Shown: piece after piece, positions 25,401 through 34,242 of the stretch
How positions within the stretch are numbered: position 1 is the first letter of the stretch
How the letters are laid out: each line of letters opens with the position of its first letter
Source: Aeromonas sanarellii
Lineage (GTDB): Bacteria > Pseudomonadota > Gammaproteobacteria > Enterobacterales > Aeromonadaceae
NCBI RefSeq assembly: GCF_000820085.1
Contig: NZ_CDBN01000032.1
Coordinates: 1 to 43,496, forward strand
Direction: 5' to 3'
DNA: 43,496 nt
Program-made: the position numbers and the translations under genes
Notes under the pieces: generated by a model
Database searches by the model: none
Seen by the model: the letters and a program-made list of their open reading frames with translations, nothing else
What the model was told of the DNA's origin: nothing

Positions 25401-25601
25401 ACGGTGGTGACCATCATCGCCGGCCTCTTGCCCATCATGTGGAGCCAGGGCACCGGCTCCGAGGTGATGCAGCGCATCGCCGCCCCGATGATCGGCGGCA
25501 TGGTGAGCGCCCTGGTGCTGACCCTGCTGGTGCTGCCCGCCGCCTACTACCTGTGGCGCAGCCGGCACCTTGGAAAGCCCGTGCCCGAACAGGCCGAATA
25601 A
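22473..25601 (+). CDS. cusA: Copper efflux RND pump CusA
   Basis: This 1042-residue heavy-metal-efflux RND transporter uses the proton gradient to export Cu(I)/Ag(I). Twelve membrane helices and two large periplasmic loops are present. The three metal-relay methionines align with E. coli Met573, Met623 and Met672: Met566 (IMYMPTT), Met616 (DLVMMETS) and Met665 ([12 protein letters not shown]), all displaced by seven. TM4 carries [19 protein letters not shown] as in the HME family. It overlaps the preceding mini-ORF and is followed after 43 bases by cusF. No cusC-type channel gene follows, so a TolC-like protein elsewhere must serve. Confidence 0.97.
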   Translation: MIPSIIRWSVGNRFLVLLLTLMLTAWGLWSVKQTPVDALPDLSDVQVIIKTSYPGQAPQVVEDQVTYPLTTAMLAVPGATTVRGYSFFGDSFVYVLFDDDTDLYWARARVLEYLSQVAPNLPASARPQLGPDATGVGWVYQYALVDRTGKHDLSELTSLQNWLLKFELQTVDGVSEVATVGGMVRQYQVRVDPDKLRAYGIPLSLIETAIKQGNQETGASVIEMAEAEYMVRSNGYLKSVEDLKQIPLGTNVRGAPLLLGDVADVVTGPQSRRGLAELNGEGEVVGGIIVMRYGENAQHTIDGVKARLAELKSSLPEGVEIVTVYDRSDLIQRAIDNLSGKLVEEFAVVVLVCLAFLFHLRSSLVVVISLPIAILTAFIVMHLQGINANIMSLGGIAIAIGAMVDGAIVMIENVHKHMERTELTEKNRWRIITEASIEVGPAIFFSLLIITISFLPVFALEAQEGRMFHPLAYTKTYAMAAAAALAITLVPVIMGYFIRGKVLAEQANPLNRWLSQGYVPLLNAVLAHPKTTLAAAAVVTVAGFWPLQHLGSEFIPPLDEGDIMYMPTTATNISVGKAREILQQTDKLIRTVPEVQNVFGKAGRADSATDPADLVMMETSIQLKPKDQWRPGMTPEKLKEELDSLIRFPGLTNAWVPPIKTRIDMLATGIKTPVGIKIAGPDLKVIQQLGQQLEQIVGKVEGASSVYAERVAGGRYVKVDIDRLKAARYGLNIADVQAVLATAVGGMEVGQTIEGRERYPINLRYPQSYRDSVASLELLPLVTPKGERIALADVARVYISDEAPMLRSENARLNGWVYVDIRGRDIGSFVAEAKSEVGRQLVLPAGYALTWSGQYEYMERAKARLAYVVPLTIAIIVLLLYLAFRRFQEVLLILTTLPLAVVGGIWTLWLLDFNLSVAVGVGFIALAGVAVETGVLMLVYLNHAWDDLVASGKPDKAGLHRAVIHGAALRLRPKMMTVVTIIAGLLPIMWSQGTGSEVMQRIAAPMIGGMVSALVLTLLVLPAAYYLWRSRHLGKPVPEQAE

Positions 25602-25644
25602 TCCGCTTCAAACAACTCTTTTTTGCATAGATGACGAGGAAAAC

Positions 25645-26010
25645 ATGATGAACTACAAGACGCTGACGCTGACCCTGCTGCTCGGCCTCGCCACCCACAC
25701 CGGCCTGCAGGCCGAGGAGATGATGCACCACGAAGGGCACGACATGAGCCAGATGGGACAAATGGACGGCATGAACGAGATGGGCGAAATGACGATGACC
25801 AAGGGGGTCATCAGCCGCATCGACGCCCCCAACGGCAAGGTCGGCATCAAGCACGAAGCCATCGAGAACCTCAAGATGCCTCCCATGAACATGGTGTTCC
25901 TGCTGGCGGATCCGGCCCTGCTCAAGGATCTGAAGGTGGGGGATGCGGTGCGCTTCCACGCCGAGAACCCGGGTGGCAAGCTGACGGTGACGGCCATCCA
26001 GAAACAGTGA
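25645..26010 (+). CDS. cusF: Periplasmic copper-binding protein CusF
   Basis: The 121-residue precursor has a signal peptide (to about residue 22), a Met/His-rich linker (MMHHEGHDMSQMGQMDGMNE), then the five-stranded CusF domain. E. coli CusF binds Cu(I) through His36, Met47, Met49 and a cation-pi contact from Trp44 in NWPEMTM. Here the motif reads KMPPMNM, so the Trp position is Met, and IKHEAI supplies a His. CusF hands copper to CusB/CusA. AGGA lies 5-8 bases before two tandem ATGs; I took the first. It closes the operon in front of a terminator. Confidence 0.92.
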   Translation: MMNYKTLTLTLLLGLATHTGLQAEEMMHHEGHDMSQMGQMDGMNEMGEMTMTKGVISRIDAPNGKVGIKHEAIENLKMPPMNMVFLLADPALLKDLKVGDAVRFHAENPGGKLTVTAIQKQ

Positions 26011-26029
26011 TGGCGAGACCACACACAAT

Positions 26030-26062
26030 GAAAACGGCGGGCACTGGGCCCGCCGTCGTTTT
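26030..26062. terminator. Bidirectional terminator between cusF and the decarboxylase gene
   Basis: ACGGCGGGC (26034-26042) and GCCCGCCGT (26048-26056) form a 9-base stem with an ACTGG loop. CGTTTT follows on the plus strand and TTTT on the minus strand, so it serves both converging genes. Confidence 0.85.
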
Positions 26063-26082
26063 ATCTGCGCTCCCGGTCGGCT

Positions 26083-27777
26083 TCAGCCGCGAATATGGTC
26101 GATAAAGGCGTCGATCTGCTCGCGGCCGCAGGCGGGGTTCATGAATACCGCCTTCTCCCCGGCGATGTAGGAGTACTTGCCGCGCTCGTCGTAGTCCGAG
26201 TGCGCCACCGCCTCCACCCAGTTGGTGTAGAGCCCCACCTTGCCGCGCCCGGTGAACAGGCTGCGGTGATACTCGGTGTTGCGCGCCAGCCGCGCCTTGT
26301 AGGCCGCGTCCGGGCTGCGGGCCAGCTCGAAGGCGAACTCGGCCTCCGGATCGCTCACCCACTCGGGGTTGTAGATCTTGAAGCCCACGCTCGGCCCCTG
26401 GTTCTCCTGGGCCACCAGCTTGACGTTGCCGAGCTGGCTCAGGCGGAAGCGGAAGTAGTTCGCGTTTTGCAGGCAGTGGGCCAGCACGGTGCGATAGCCC
26501 TCCACCCCCAGGTAGTTGAGGGCCGCATAGGCGCCGAACAGGCCGCTCGCCCCCCGGGAGCACTCGATGGTGGACTGCAGGTGGGTCTGGCCCTGGATGT
26601 CCCGCTCGAAGTAGGAGAAGTTCTCCGGATCGTTCTCCATCGCCTTGAGATCCTCCTGCTCCTTGATCATCACCAGGCTGGAGGTGTAGGGCACATAGCC
26701 CCACTTCTGGAAGTCCACGGTGAAGGAGTCGGCGTATTTCAGCTCGGCGAAGCGCGTCACGTTGCGCTCTATACCGGCCAGGGTCGCGGCGTTGATGGCC
26801 AGCGGGTTGGCGACGAAGTCGTAATCCAGGAAGAAGATCATCGACCAGCCGATGGCGGCGTCCACGTGGATGTGGGGCTTGACCGCCACCTCGAACCGCT
26901 CGCACAGGCGATCCCGCAGCTCGACCACGGGCTTGACCCTGTCCACCCCGAAGGTATCGGTGGTGCCCATGGTCAGCATAATGGTGGGCACCACGTGCTT
27001 CAAGGCGAAGCAGGCGGCCAGGGTGCGCTCGAGATCCGCCAGATCGATGTCGTTGTTCTCGCCGACCTGGATGCGGATGGTCTTGTTCTCGATATCCACC
27101 CCGAGCAGGGAGAGGTTGGTGATGTTGGAGTAGTGACCGCCCTGGGAGTTGATGATGCGGTAGTCCTGATAGTGACCGAGCCCCTTGTGCTTGGCCTGCG
27201 GCAAACTCTTGCGAATGCCGAGCAGGTAGCCATAGAGGTTACAGAAGGTCCCCCCCTGGGTGAAGATGCCGGTGGCGCGGGCCGGATCGTATCCCGCCAG
27301 CAGGGCAATCTGGCGCACCACCTTCTTTTCGAGCTCCTCGGCCACCCCGGCATACTCGGAGTAGACCAGGTTGGGGTTGGCGAGGATCCCCATCTGGGCG
27401 CCGTAGATGGCGGGATCCGCCGACATGGTGATGACGTTCTCGACGCTGGAGGGGTTCTCCCAGTCTTTGGACAGGGCGCCGGCAAACAGCAGCTCCGTCA
27501 TGGGCTCCCCCGGAGTGCGCATCTGCGCGGGCACCGGCATGGTTTCACACAAATCCGCGAGGCGGGCACGACCATCGGGCCAGGCATTGAGGCGCGCATC
27601 CGGCGCAAGTCCCCTGGCGCGAAACTCGTTGAGGGTGGCGAAACCGGGCTCGCGAAACACCGGCCAGAGATCGGGGTTGCGGGAGAAGAAGTGGGCCTTG
27701 ACGGTGGCGAAACGGGCGGCGAATGCGGGAGAGACGGCGTTGACGCCGTCGTCTTTCAGGTAAACCAGATCACTCAT
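26083..27777 (-). CDS. PLP-dependent group II decarboxylase
   Basis: This 564-residue enzyme is of the fold-type I group II decarboxylase family (glutamate, tyrosine, aromatic and aspartate decarboxylases). Visible landmarks are IFTQGGTFCNLYGYLLGI (cofactor phosphate region), VVPTIMLTMGTTDTFGVD, HIHVDAAIGWSM (the His stacks on PLP, the Asp contacts the ring nitrogen) and DFQKWGYVPYTSS with the Lys that forms the internal aldimine. The substrate cannot be read from sequence. No antiporter or second enzyme of an acid-resistance pair is adjacent. The region just before the ATG is repeat-rich, and there is no clear ribosome site. Confidence 0.88.
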   Translation of the reverse strand: MSDLVYLKDDGVNAVSPAFAARFATVKAHFFSRNPDLWPVFREPGFATLNEFRARGLAPDARLNAWPDGRARLADLCETMPVPAQMRTPGEPMTELLFAGALSKDWENPSSVENVITMSADPAIYGAQMGILANPNLVYSEYAGVAEELEKKVVRQIALLAGYDPARATGIFTQGGTFCNLYGYLLGIRKSLPQAKHKGLGHYQDYRIINSQGGHYSNITNLSLLGVDIENKTIRIQVGENNDIDLADLERTLAACFALKHVVPTIMLTMGTTDTFGVDRVKPVVELRDRLCERFEVAVKPHIHVDAAIGWSMIFFLDYDFVANPLAINAATLAGIERNVTRFAELKYADSFTVDFQKWGYVPYTSSLVMIKEQEDLKAMENDPENFSYFERDIQGQTHLQSTIECSRGASGLFGAYAALNYLGVEGYRTVLAHCLQNANYFRFRLSQLGNVKLVAQENQGPSVGFKIYNPEWVSDPEAEFAFELARSPDAAYKARLARNTEYHRSLFTGRGKVGLYTNWVEAVAHSDYDERGKYSYIAGEKAVFMNPACGREQIDAFIDHIRG

Positions 27778-27779
27778 TT

Positions 27780-27819
27780 TTATACCCTGGGTACGGCAAA
27801 GGTGCGGTTCTTATACCCT
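27780..27819 (-). promoter_or_regulatory. Direct-repeat operator and promoter of the decarboxylase gene
   Basis: TTATACCCT occurs twice, at 27780-27788 and 27811-27819. The 31-base offset is about three helical turns, so bound proteins would face the same side. The first copy is also half of TACCC-T-GGGTA (27783-27793). On the minus strand TATAAG (27810-27815) could be the -10, with a TTGATG-like -35 fifteen bases upstream. Confidence 0.4.
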
Positions 27820-27957
27820 CATGACGAAAGCATCAACAGAGACAATATCTAATGCGCCGCCCTACTTTTTGTCATGACTGAGCCCTGACGGGGGCTGGAA
27901 ATGCCTCCCCCGAGGCGTCCCCCTCGCCGTCTTGTGACCCCGATCACGCCGGTTCGG

Positions 27958-28971
27958 TCAGCGCAGGGCGGCCAGCAACCAGTGGCAGAAAGGTTCCAGC
28001 TCGGCATGTTCCGGGAAATCGGCCCGCCACCCTTGCAACAGGTCGTCGATGGCCTCGGGGCGATAGGCAACCCCGGGCAGGCGCTCGGCCAGCGCATCGA
28101 GCGGCGCCGGCTCCAGGCTGTCGCTGAAGATCTGCGCCCGGCCTATCACCCCCTTCTCCACGTCGAAGTGCAGCTCCACCCCGCCCCAGGGGAAGCGCTC
28201 CTCCAGCAGGTGGCTGAAGGCGGGCGCCTGGCCGAAGTTCCACTCCCAGCTGCGCTGGCGGGCGAAGGTCTCGGCGAAGCCCGGCAGGTCGGGCATCCGC
28301 TCGGGGGAGATATGCTCGGGGGCAACCCGGGTGCCATGGTGGGCGAAGAAGGCCTCGCACAGGGCCTGCACCACCCGCTCATGGCTGATCCCCGGCAACA
28401 GCTCGCAGAGGTTGGCGACCCGGCTGCGCACCGAGCTGATCCCCTTGGCCGCCAGCTTCTTGGGGTCGGGATTGAGGTAGTGGGCGAGCCGGCCCAGATC
28501 CGCGTCCAGCAGCAGGGTGCCGTGGTGGAAGCCGCGATCCCGGGTCTCCCGGTAGGCCGAGCCAGACACCTTGCGATCCCCGTCCGGGGTCGCCACCAGC
28601 AGATCGTTGCGCCCGGAGGCGAACGCCTCCACCCCGAGCCGCTTGAGCGCCTCCAGCACCATGGCGGTGGAGACGCTCTTGTCATACTCCGGCTTGCCCG
28701 CCATGAAGGTGAAGCAGCTGTTGCCAAGGTCGTGGAACACGGCGCCACCCCCGCTGCTGCGCCGGGCGAGCGTCACCCCGTCCTCTTCCATGCGCCGGGT
28801 GTTGCACTCCTTCCAGGGGTTCTGGGCCCGGCCGATCACCACCGTATTGGCGTTACGCCACAGAAACAGCACCCGCTGGGCGGGGTCCATCTGGCGGAAG
28901 ATGCACTCCTCCACCGCCAGGTTGAACAGGGGGTCGTGGGAATCGGAAAGCAGCAGGCGCAAGGAGGACAT
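27958..28971 (-). CDS. lplA: Lipoate-protein ligase A
   Basis: LplA activates lipoate with ATP and transfers it to the lipoyl domains of 2-oxoacid dehydrogenases and GcvH. The 337 residues (E. coli 338) contain [15 protein letters not shown], the glycine-rich lipoyl-AMP loop [15 protein letters not shown], and the catalytic Lys in [12 protein letters not shown]-terminal accessory domain from about residue 245 includes [21 protein letters not shown]. It is a single gene, and no lipA or lipB is nearby. The stop is followed by a short GCCTC/GAGGC hairpin (27903-27916) with a poor T-run. Confidence 0.96.
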   Translation of the reverse strand: MSSLRLLLSDSHDPLFNLAVEECIFRQMDPAQRVLFLWRNANTVVIGRAQNPWKECNTRRMEEDGVTLARRSSGGGAVFHDLGNSCFTFMAGKPEYDKSVSTAMVLEALKRLGVEAFASGRNDLLVATPDGDRKVSGSAYRETRDRGFHHGTLLLDADLGRLAHYLNPDPKKLAAKGISSVRSRVANLCELLPGISHERVVQALCEAFFAHHGTRVAPEHISPERMPDLPGFAETFARQRSWEWNFGQAPAFSHLLEERFPWGGVELHFDVEKGVIGRAQIFSDSLEPAPLDALAERLPGVAYRPEAIDDLLQGWRADFPEHAELEPFCHWLLAALR

Positions 28972-29387
28972 GGCGGGACCTTGTTAGGAAACAGAGAACA
29001 GGAAACGGGTGACTACCATACCACCTGGGGGAGGATCGGCGCACCCCCGTGGCCGGGGCGGGCCGCCTGCGCGGGAAAAAGCCTCCACCGTTGGTGCTGC
29101 GAGGCGGGTTGACACGCAACCACCAAAAACATGCGTTATATCAATAGCAGACTGCAAGAGTAGCGGCCCAGACGCGCCCCGCATGGCCACCTTTTCTTCC
29201 CATCAGGGCGTTTCTTTCGCCCAGACGAGGCGCCAAAATGAGCCGTGCCGCCATCAGGCGTGATGAACGACACAAAAATGACTTTTATTCCCCCCTATAT
29301 CCTTTCTCGACGGGCCTTGATCCCCTTGCGAACGGACAGAAATTGTTTGACTCTAGCCAGGAGAGCACCTCCCGAGAGAACCGCGGT
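28972..29387. other. Intergenic region between lplA and the diguanylate cyclase gene
   Basis: These 416 bases separate two divergent genes. The stretch 29100-29150 (TTGACA followed by a TATATC some 22 bases on) has promoter-like pieces with poor spacing. The frame of the downstream gene is open back to 29238, but that part lacks a signal sequence or ribosome site. I see no RNA gene or repeat here. Confidence 0.4.
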
Positions 29388-31832
29388 ATGACGGAGTCCG
29401 ATGCATCCTGCCAGCGTGCGCGCTGGCTTCTGCCCCTCTGGGTGGTGATTTCCACCCTGACCACGCTTCCCCTCAGGGCAGACGAGCACCTCATAGTGCA
29501 ACTGCCGTGGCAGCACCAGTTCCAGTTCGCCGGTTACTATGCCGCCCTTGCCAAGGGGTTCTATCGGGATGCGGGCTTGCGGGTCACCCTGCGCGAGGCC
29601 GGCCCCCGCACCGACGTCATCAACGAGGTGACCACGGGCAGGGCCCAATTCGGCATCCGGGGCAGCGATCTGCTGCTGGCCCGGGCCGCAGGGCGCCCCG
29701 TGGTGGTACTCGCCGCCATGCTGCAGCACTCCCCCCTGGTGCTCATCACCCTGGACAGGCCGGACATCCGCACCCCGGCGGATCTGGCCGGCAAGCGCCT
29801 GATGCTGGAGCCCGGCGCCAACGAGCTGCTCACCTATCTGCATCACCACACCCGGGACAAGACGTGGGAGACCCTGCCCTATGCGCAGGGGGTGCAGGCG
29901 CTGATCACGGGACAGGCGGATGTCATCAGCGCCTACAGCTCCACCGAGCCCTTCGCGCTGGCGCGAGGGGGCATTCCCCACCGGGTGTTCACCCCCAGGG
30001 AGATCGGCTTCGACTTCTACGGCGAAAACCTCTTTACCTCGGAGCACGAGATCGTCACCAATCAGGAGAGGGTCGACGCCTTCCTGCAGGCGAGTCTCAG
30101 GGGGTGGCGCTATGCCATGGACCACCCCGAGGAGATGATCGACCTCATCCTGACGCAGTACCCCGGCAGGGCCGATCGCGCGCAGCTGGCCTTCGAGGCC
30201 CGCGAGACCCGGGCGCTGATGCAGCCCGATATCATAGAGCCCGGCTACATGCAGCCGGAACGCTGGGAGCAGATCGCCAGGACCTACCGGGATGCCGGCA
30301 TGCTCAAGGCCGTCCCCAACCTGGCCCCCTTCATCTACAACACGGCCCAGGCCCGCCTGCTCCAGCAGCGCCAGCTGTTCGACCGAAGCGTCACTGTGGC
30401 CATCCTGGTCACCCTCAGCCTGCTGGTGCTGCTCGGCATCTTCCTGTACCTCTATCTGCGCCTGCGCCAGGAGGCGCTCGACCGACAGCGGCTCACCCAG
30501 GAACTGGTCCAGCGCGAACAGCACTACCGCTTCGTGGCGGAAAACAGCGGCGACGTCATCTGGACCATGGACACCGCCAGCCTGCGTCTTCGCTACATCA
30601 GCCCCGCCATCTCGTCCCTGAGCGGCTATGAACCCGCCGAACTGCTCAATCTCTCCCTTCGCCGGTTGCTGCCCGATGACTCCTGGGGCCGGTTGCGCGA
30701 CGAGATCGCCGCCTCCCTGGCCGCCTGGCAGCGGGGGGAGCATGATCGGACCCGGTGCGTCATCCACTCCCAGCTGCGCCACAAGGACGGGCATCTGGTC
30801 GCCATCGAGACGGTCACCACCCTGCACGGCAACACCCGGGCCTGGCCGGACGCCATCCTGGGGGTGACCCGGGATGTCACCGAGCGCTCGGCACGGGAGG
30901 AGATGATGCGCCGCCTCGCCTTCTACGACCCCCTCACCCAGCTGCCCAACCGCCGCCTGCTGCAGCAGCGGCTCAAGGAGACCATGGTGCAGGCTCCCGA
31001 GCGGCCGCTGGCCCTCATCTTCATCGATCTCGACCACTTCAAGCCCATCAACGACACCTTCGGCCACGAGACCGGGGATCAGCTGCTCAAACAGGTGGCG
31101 GAGCGCATGCGCCACTGCGTGCGGGAGGAGGACCTGGTGGCGCGCCTGGGCGGCGACGAGTTCGTGATCCTGCTGCCCGATACGGACGCCGCGGCCCTCG
31201 CGGTAGCCGACAAGCTGCACCAGAGCCTGCACCACCCCTTCTCGATCGAGCAGCAGGCGCTGTGCATCTCCGGCAGCATAGGGGTGGCCCTCTATCCGGA
31301 GCACGGCACCGACCCCAAGACCCTGATGCACCACGCCGATCAGGCCATGTACCAGGCCAAGCACCACGGCCGGGGCCGGGTCTGCCTGTTCGCCGCCGGG
31401 CTGGCACCGGACACCCTGCAATGGCAACCCGCCCACGAGTGCGGTCACCCCCGCATCGACGCCGAGCATCGCCAGCTCTTCAGGCTGACCAACCGGCTGC
31501 TGGAACGTCTGAACGAGCCAGACGGGCGACCGGATCGACTGCTGGAGGAGATGGAGCGGGTCTTCGAGATGGCCCGCCAGCACTTCGCCGCCGAGGAGCA
31601 GGTGCTGGCGGAGCATGACTTTGCCGAGCTGGAGGCCCACCGCCAGGATCACCGGCGACTGCTGAGCATGACCGACCAGCTGATGGCCGCCGCCAGGGCG
31701 GGCACCCTGGGCCACGACGAACTGCTCAACTTCATCATCCATGAGCTGGTGGTCGGCCACATGAGCCAGGCCGACCGGCGCTACTTCGCGCTCTTCGAGG
31801 CGGGCGACGTCCGGCAGCAGGCGCTCGGCTAG
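29388..31832 (+). CDS. Diguanylate cyclase with THI5/NMT1-like sensor, PAS and C-terminal hemerythrin
   Basis: The 814-residue protein has a signal anchor (about 13-30) and a periplasmic THI5/NMT1-type solute-binding domain at about 32-325 (WQHQFQFAGYYAALAKGFYRD). A membrane helix lies at about 335-357 and a PAS domain at 375-500. GGDEF is at about 508-670, with the active motif GGDEF at 588-592 and the inhibitory RxxD (REED) five residues before it. A bacteriohemerythrin domain spans about 685-808 with all seven di-iron ligands (AEH, HFAAE, EAH, QDH, HMSQAD). It should make c-di-GMP under control of a periplasmic ligand and cytosolic O2 or redox state. Start chosen at MTESDAS, before the signal anchor. 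Confidence 0.92.
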   Translation: MTESDASCQRARWLLPLWVVISTLTTLPLRADEHLIVQLPWQHQFQFAGYYAALAKGFYRDAGLRVTLREAGPRTDVINEVTTGRAQFGIRGSDLLLARAAGRPVVVLAAMLQHSPLVLITLDRPDIRTPADLAGKRLMLEPGANELLTYLHHHTRDKTWETLPYAQGVQALITGQADVISAYSSTEPFALARGGIPHRVFTPREIGFDFYGENLFTSEHEIVTNQERVDAFLQASLRGWRYAMDHPEEMIDLILTQYPGRADRAQLAFEARETRALMQPDIIEPGYMQPERWEQIARTYRDAGMLKAVPNLAPFIYNTAQARLLQQRQLFDRSVTVAILVTLSLLVLLGIFLYLYLRLRQEALDRQRLTQELVQREQHYRFVAENSGDVIWTMDTASLRLRYISPAISSLSGYEPAELLNLSLRRLLPDDSWGRLRDEIAASLAAWQRGEHDRTRCVIHSQLRHKDGHLVAIETVTTLHGNTRAWPDAILGVTRDVTERSAREEMMRRLAFYDPLTQLPNRRLLQQRLKETMVQAPERPLALIFIDLDHFKPINDTFGHETGDQLLKQVAERMRHCVREEDLVARLGGDEFVILLPDTDAAALAVADKLHQSLHHPFSIEQQALCISGSIGVALYPEHGTDPKTLMHHADQAMYQAKHHGRGRVCLFAAGLAPDTLQWQPAHECGHPRIDAEHRQLFRLTNRLLERLNEPDGRPDRLLEEMERVFEMARQHFAAEEQVLAEHDFAELEAHRQDHRRLLSMTDQLMAAARAGTLGHDELLNFIIHELVVGHMSQADRRYFALFEAGDVRQQALG

Positions 31833-33028
31833 TCGCCGCGCAGGGCGACCACGGGGTCCAGGCGCACCGCCCGCAGCGCCGGGGCGACCCCGGCCAGCAG
31901 ACCGACCAGGGCGCTGCACCCCAGCGCGAGCAACAGATAGAGGGGATGGAGGCTGAGCGGCAGCCCCGCCGCCAGCAGGGCGAGCAGCAGCTTGAGCCCC
32001 CCGAGCAGGACCAGCCCCATGGTCCCCCCCAGCAGCGCCAGCACCACGGCCTCCAGCAGAAACAGCAGCAGGATGCGCCGCCGTGGGCAACCCAGCGCCA
32101 TCAGCAGGCCCACCTCGGGGATCCGCTCCTGCTGGGCGATGCTCATGATGCTGAAGATGCCGACCGCCCCGATCAGCAGCGAGATGATGCCGAGCCCGCC
32201 CACCGCCAGCTTGACGATGGAGAGTATCTTGTCGAGGCTCGCCAGCATGTCCTGCTGGGAGGTGAGGGTAAAGTCCTCGGCGCCGTGGCGGGCCGTCAGC
32301 ACCCGCCGGATATGGGCCGAGATCTCGGCCTCCGCCCGCCCGGCACCATAGATGACGTCGATCTCCTGCAGCCCCTCCCTGTTGAACAGCGCCTGGGCGT
32401 GGGCGGCGGGCAGATAGATCATGTCGTCCAGATCGAAGCCGAGAAACTGCCCCTTGGGAGCCAGCACCCCGGCCACCCGGAAGCGGCGATCCCCGGCCCG
32501 CAGCAGACTGCCCGGCGCATCCCCGCCGGGGAAGAGCTCCGCCGCCACCTTGGCGCCCAGCACCGCATAGGCGCGGGGCATGGCGCTGTCGTCCGCGGGC
32601 AGAAAACGCCCCTGCACCAGGGTGAGCCGCCAGCCAGAGAGCGCCGCCGGGCCTGTGCCCAGGATGGCGGTGCTGCGGGTCAGCCCCCGGCTGCGCACCT
32701 CTCCCTGACCCTGCACCACAGGGAGCGCGGCCTCAACCCCCGGCAATCTGGCGAGGGCGTCGGCATCCTCCAGCAGCAGGGGGCGGCTGCTGGAAAGGAT
32801 GCCGGGCGGGCCGCCGGCGGTCTCTGTCTTGCCCGGGGTCACCGCGATCAAGCGGGTACCGAACTGGGAGAAGCTGTCGAGCAGATAGAGCCTGAGCCCC
32901 TCGCCGATGCCGGTGAGCAGGGTCACCGAGGCGATCCCGATGGCGATGCCGAGCGCCGACAGCAGGCTGCGGCTGCGCCCGGCCAGCAGGGCGCGCCAGA
33001 GCCAGAACAGCAGATCGGCGAGGCGCAT
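31829..33028 (-). CDS. ABC transporter permease, MacB/FtsX type (second)
   Basis: The 399 residues have the MacB-like layout: one N-terminal helix after a basic segment (LLSALGIAIGIASVTLL), a periplasmic MacB core domain at about 45-250, then three helices at about 270-390 with the FtsX motif IPEVGLLMALGCPRRRI. The last residues AVRLDPVVALRGD are typical of the family. It is the last gene of the nine-gene operon, starts on the base where the previous permease ends, and its stop overlaps the convergent diguanylate cyclase gene by four bases. Together with the next gene it would form a heterodimeric permease. Confidence 0.92.
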   Translation of the reverse strand: MRLADLLFWLWRALLAGRSRSLLSALGIAIGIASVTLLTGIGEGLRLYLLDSFSQFGTRLIAVTPGKTETAGGPPGILSSSRPLLLEDADALARLPGVEAALPVVQGQGEVRSRGLTRSTAILGTGPAALSGWRLTLVQGRFLPADDSAMPRAYAVLGAKVAAELFPGGDAPGSLLRAGDRRFRVAGVLAPKGQFLGFDLDDMIYLPAAHAQALFNREGLQEIDVIYGAGRAEAEISAHIRRVLTARHGAEDFTLTSQQDMLASLDKILSIVKLAVGGLGIISLLIGAVGIFSIMSIAQQERIPEVGLLMALGCPRRRILLLFLLEAVVLALLGGTMGLVLLGGLKLLLALLAAGLPLSLHPLYLLLALGCSALVGLLAGVAPALRAVRLDPVVALRGD

Positions 33029-34242
33029 CAGTCACCGCTCCATTGCCCGCTGCGCAGGCTGCTGACCGGATCTTGTCTTGCCGCACGGGACGCCGGCAGC
33101 CAGCTGAAGAAGAGCCCGGTCAAGAGGGCCGCCGGCAGGGTGCAGAGCGTCGCCTGCCAGGGCACCGCCGCCGGGAAGGTCGGCCAGATCAGGCCGGCGA
33201 GGGCGACCAGGGCATAGCCCAGCAGGGTGCCGATGAGGGCGCCTCCACCGCTCAGCAGCAGCGCCTCCCACAAGAACAGCCGGCGGATCTGGCGGCTGTC
33301 GGCCCCCAGCGCCTTGAGCAGGCCTATCTCCCCGGTCCGCTGGCGGGTGCTGATCAGCGCCAGATTCATCATCATGATGCCCGAGACCAGCAGGCTGATG
33401 GCGCCGATGCCGGCGACCGCCAGGGTGAGGGTGGCCAGAATGGTGGAGAAGGTGGCAAGCATGGCGTCGCGCCTGACCACAGTCACATCGAGCACTCCGT
33501 GACGCCCCTGCATCAGCTGCTCCAGCCGCGTTACCAGCGGGGGCACCGCCTGCCCGTCCAGCGGCTGGATCAGCAGGCGAAACAGCCCCTCGGTATTGAA
33601 CAGCCTCATGGCGCTACCGACCGGGATCAGCGCCGCCTCGGCCATGTCCATCCCCAGATTGCTGCTCTGGCTGGTGAAGATCCCCACCACCCGGAAGCGA
33701 CGATTGTCAAAACGCAGCCACTGGCCGAGGGGATCGATCCGGCCGAACAGCTCCCTGGCCGCCACGGCCCCGAGCAGGACCACAGGCCTGTCCTCTGTGG
33801 CCTCCCCCGGCAGCCAGCGGCCGGCGAGCAGCACCAGCCCGTGGGTATGCCGCAGGCCGTTGCTGCTGCCGAGCAGCATGGTCTGGCGCACCCTGGCCCC
33901 CTGCTTGGCCTCGGCAAAGCCCATCACCAGCGGCACCAGCCTGAGCCGGGGCTGATGCTGGCCAAGGTAGCGCATGTCATCTAGGGTGATCTCCCGCAGG
34001 CTGTTGCCGGTCACCGGCGGCAGCCCGCCCGTGGTCTCCTTGCGACCCGGGAACATCACCAGCAGATCCTTGCCAAGGGTGCTGAACTGGTCGGCCACAT
34101 AGCGCCTCGCCCCCTCCCCCAGCGCCGTGAGCAGCAGCACCGAGGTGACGCTCAGGCTCACCGCCAGGATCAGCACCAGCGCCCGCGTGCGCTGACGCAA
34201 TAACGCCACGGCGGCGAAGCGGATGGCATCGGGGCGCCGCAT
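33028..34242 (-). CDS. ABC transporter permease, MacB/FtsX type (first)
   Basis: This 404-residue permease has the same architecture as its neighbour: N-terminal helix (LVLILAVSLSVTSVLLLTALG), a periplasmic domain, and three C-terminal helices with TGEIGLLKALGADSRQIRRLF. It ends with the family signature ASRAARQDPVSSLRSGQWSGD. The two permeases differ enough to be paralogues kept as a pair rather than a recent duplication. The ATG follows the ATPase stop directly (34243/34242), indicating tight coupling. Confidence 0.92.
   Translation of the reverse strand: MRRPDAIRFAAVALLRQRTRALVLILAVSLSVTSVLLLTALGEGARRYVADQFSTLGKDLLVMFPGRKETTGGLPPVTGNSLREITLDDMRYLGQHQPRLRLVPLVMGFAEAKQGARVRQTMLLGSSNGLRHTHGLVLLAGRWLPGEATEDRPVVLLGAVAARELFGRIDPLGQWLRFDNRRFRVVGIFTSQSSNLGMDMAEAALIPVGSAMRLFNTEGLFRLLIQPLDGQAVPPLVTRLEQLMQGRHGVLDVTVVRRDAMLATFSTILATLTLAVAGIGAISLLVSGIMMMNLALISTRQRTGEIGLLKALGADSRQIRRLFLWEALLLSGGGALIGTLLGYALVALAGLIWPTFPAAVPWQATLCTLPAALLTGLFFSWLPASRAARQDPVSSLRSGQWSGD

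Noticed and set aside
26083..27777. Call as aspartate 1-decarboxylase PanP or glutamate decarboxylase GadB
   Set aside because: The N-terminal part does not resemble what I remember of PanP, and the GadB hexamer features and C-terminal motif are not evident. Only the broad group II family is supported.
29295..32090. 931-codon open frame on the minus strand
   Set aside because: It is antisense to the diguanylate cyclase, which has clear domains and motifs. No recognisable domain is present on the minus strand.
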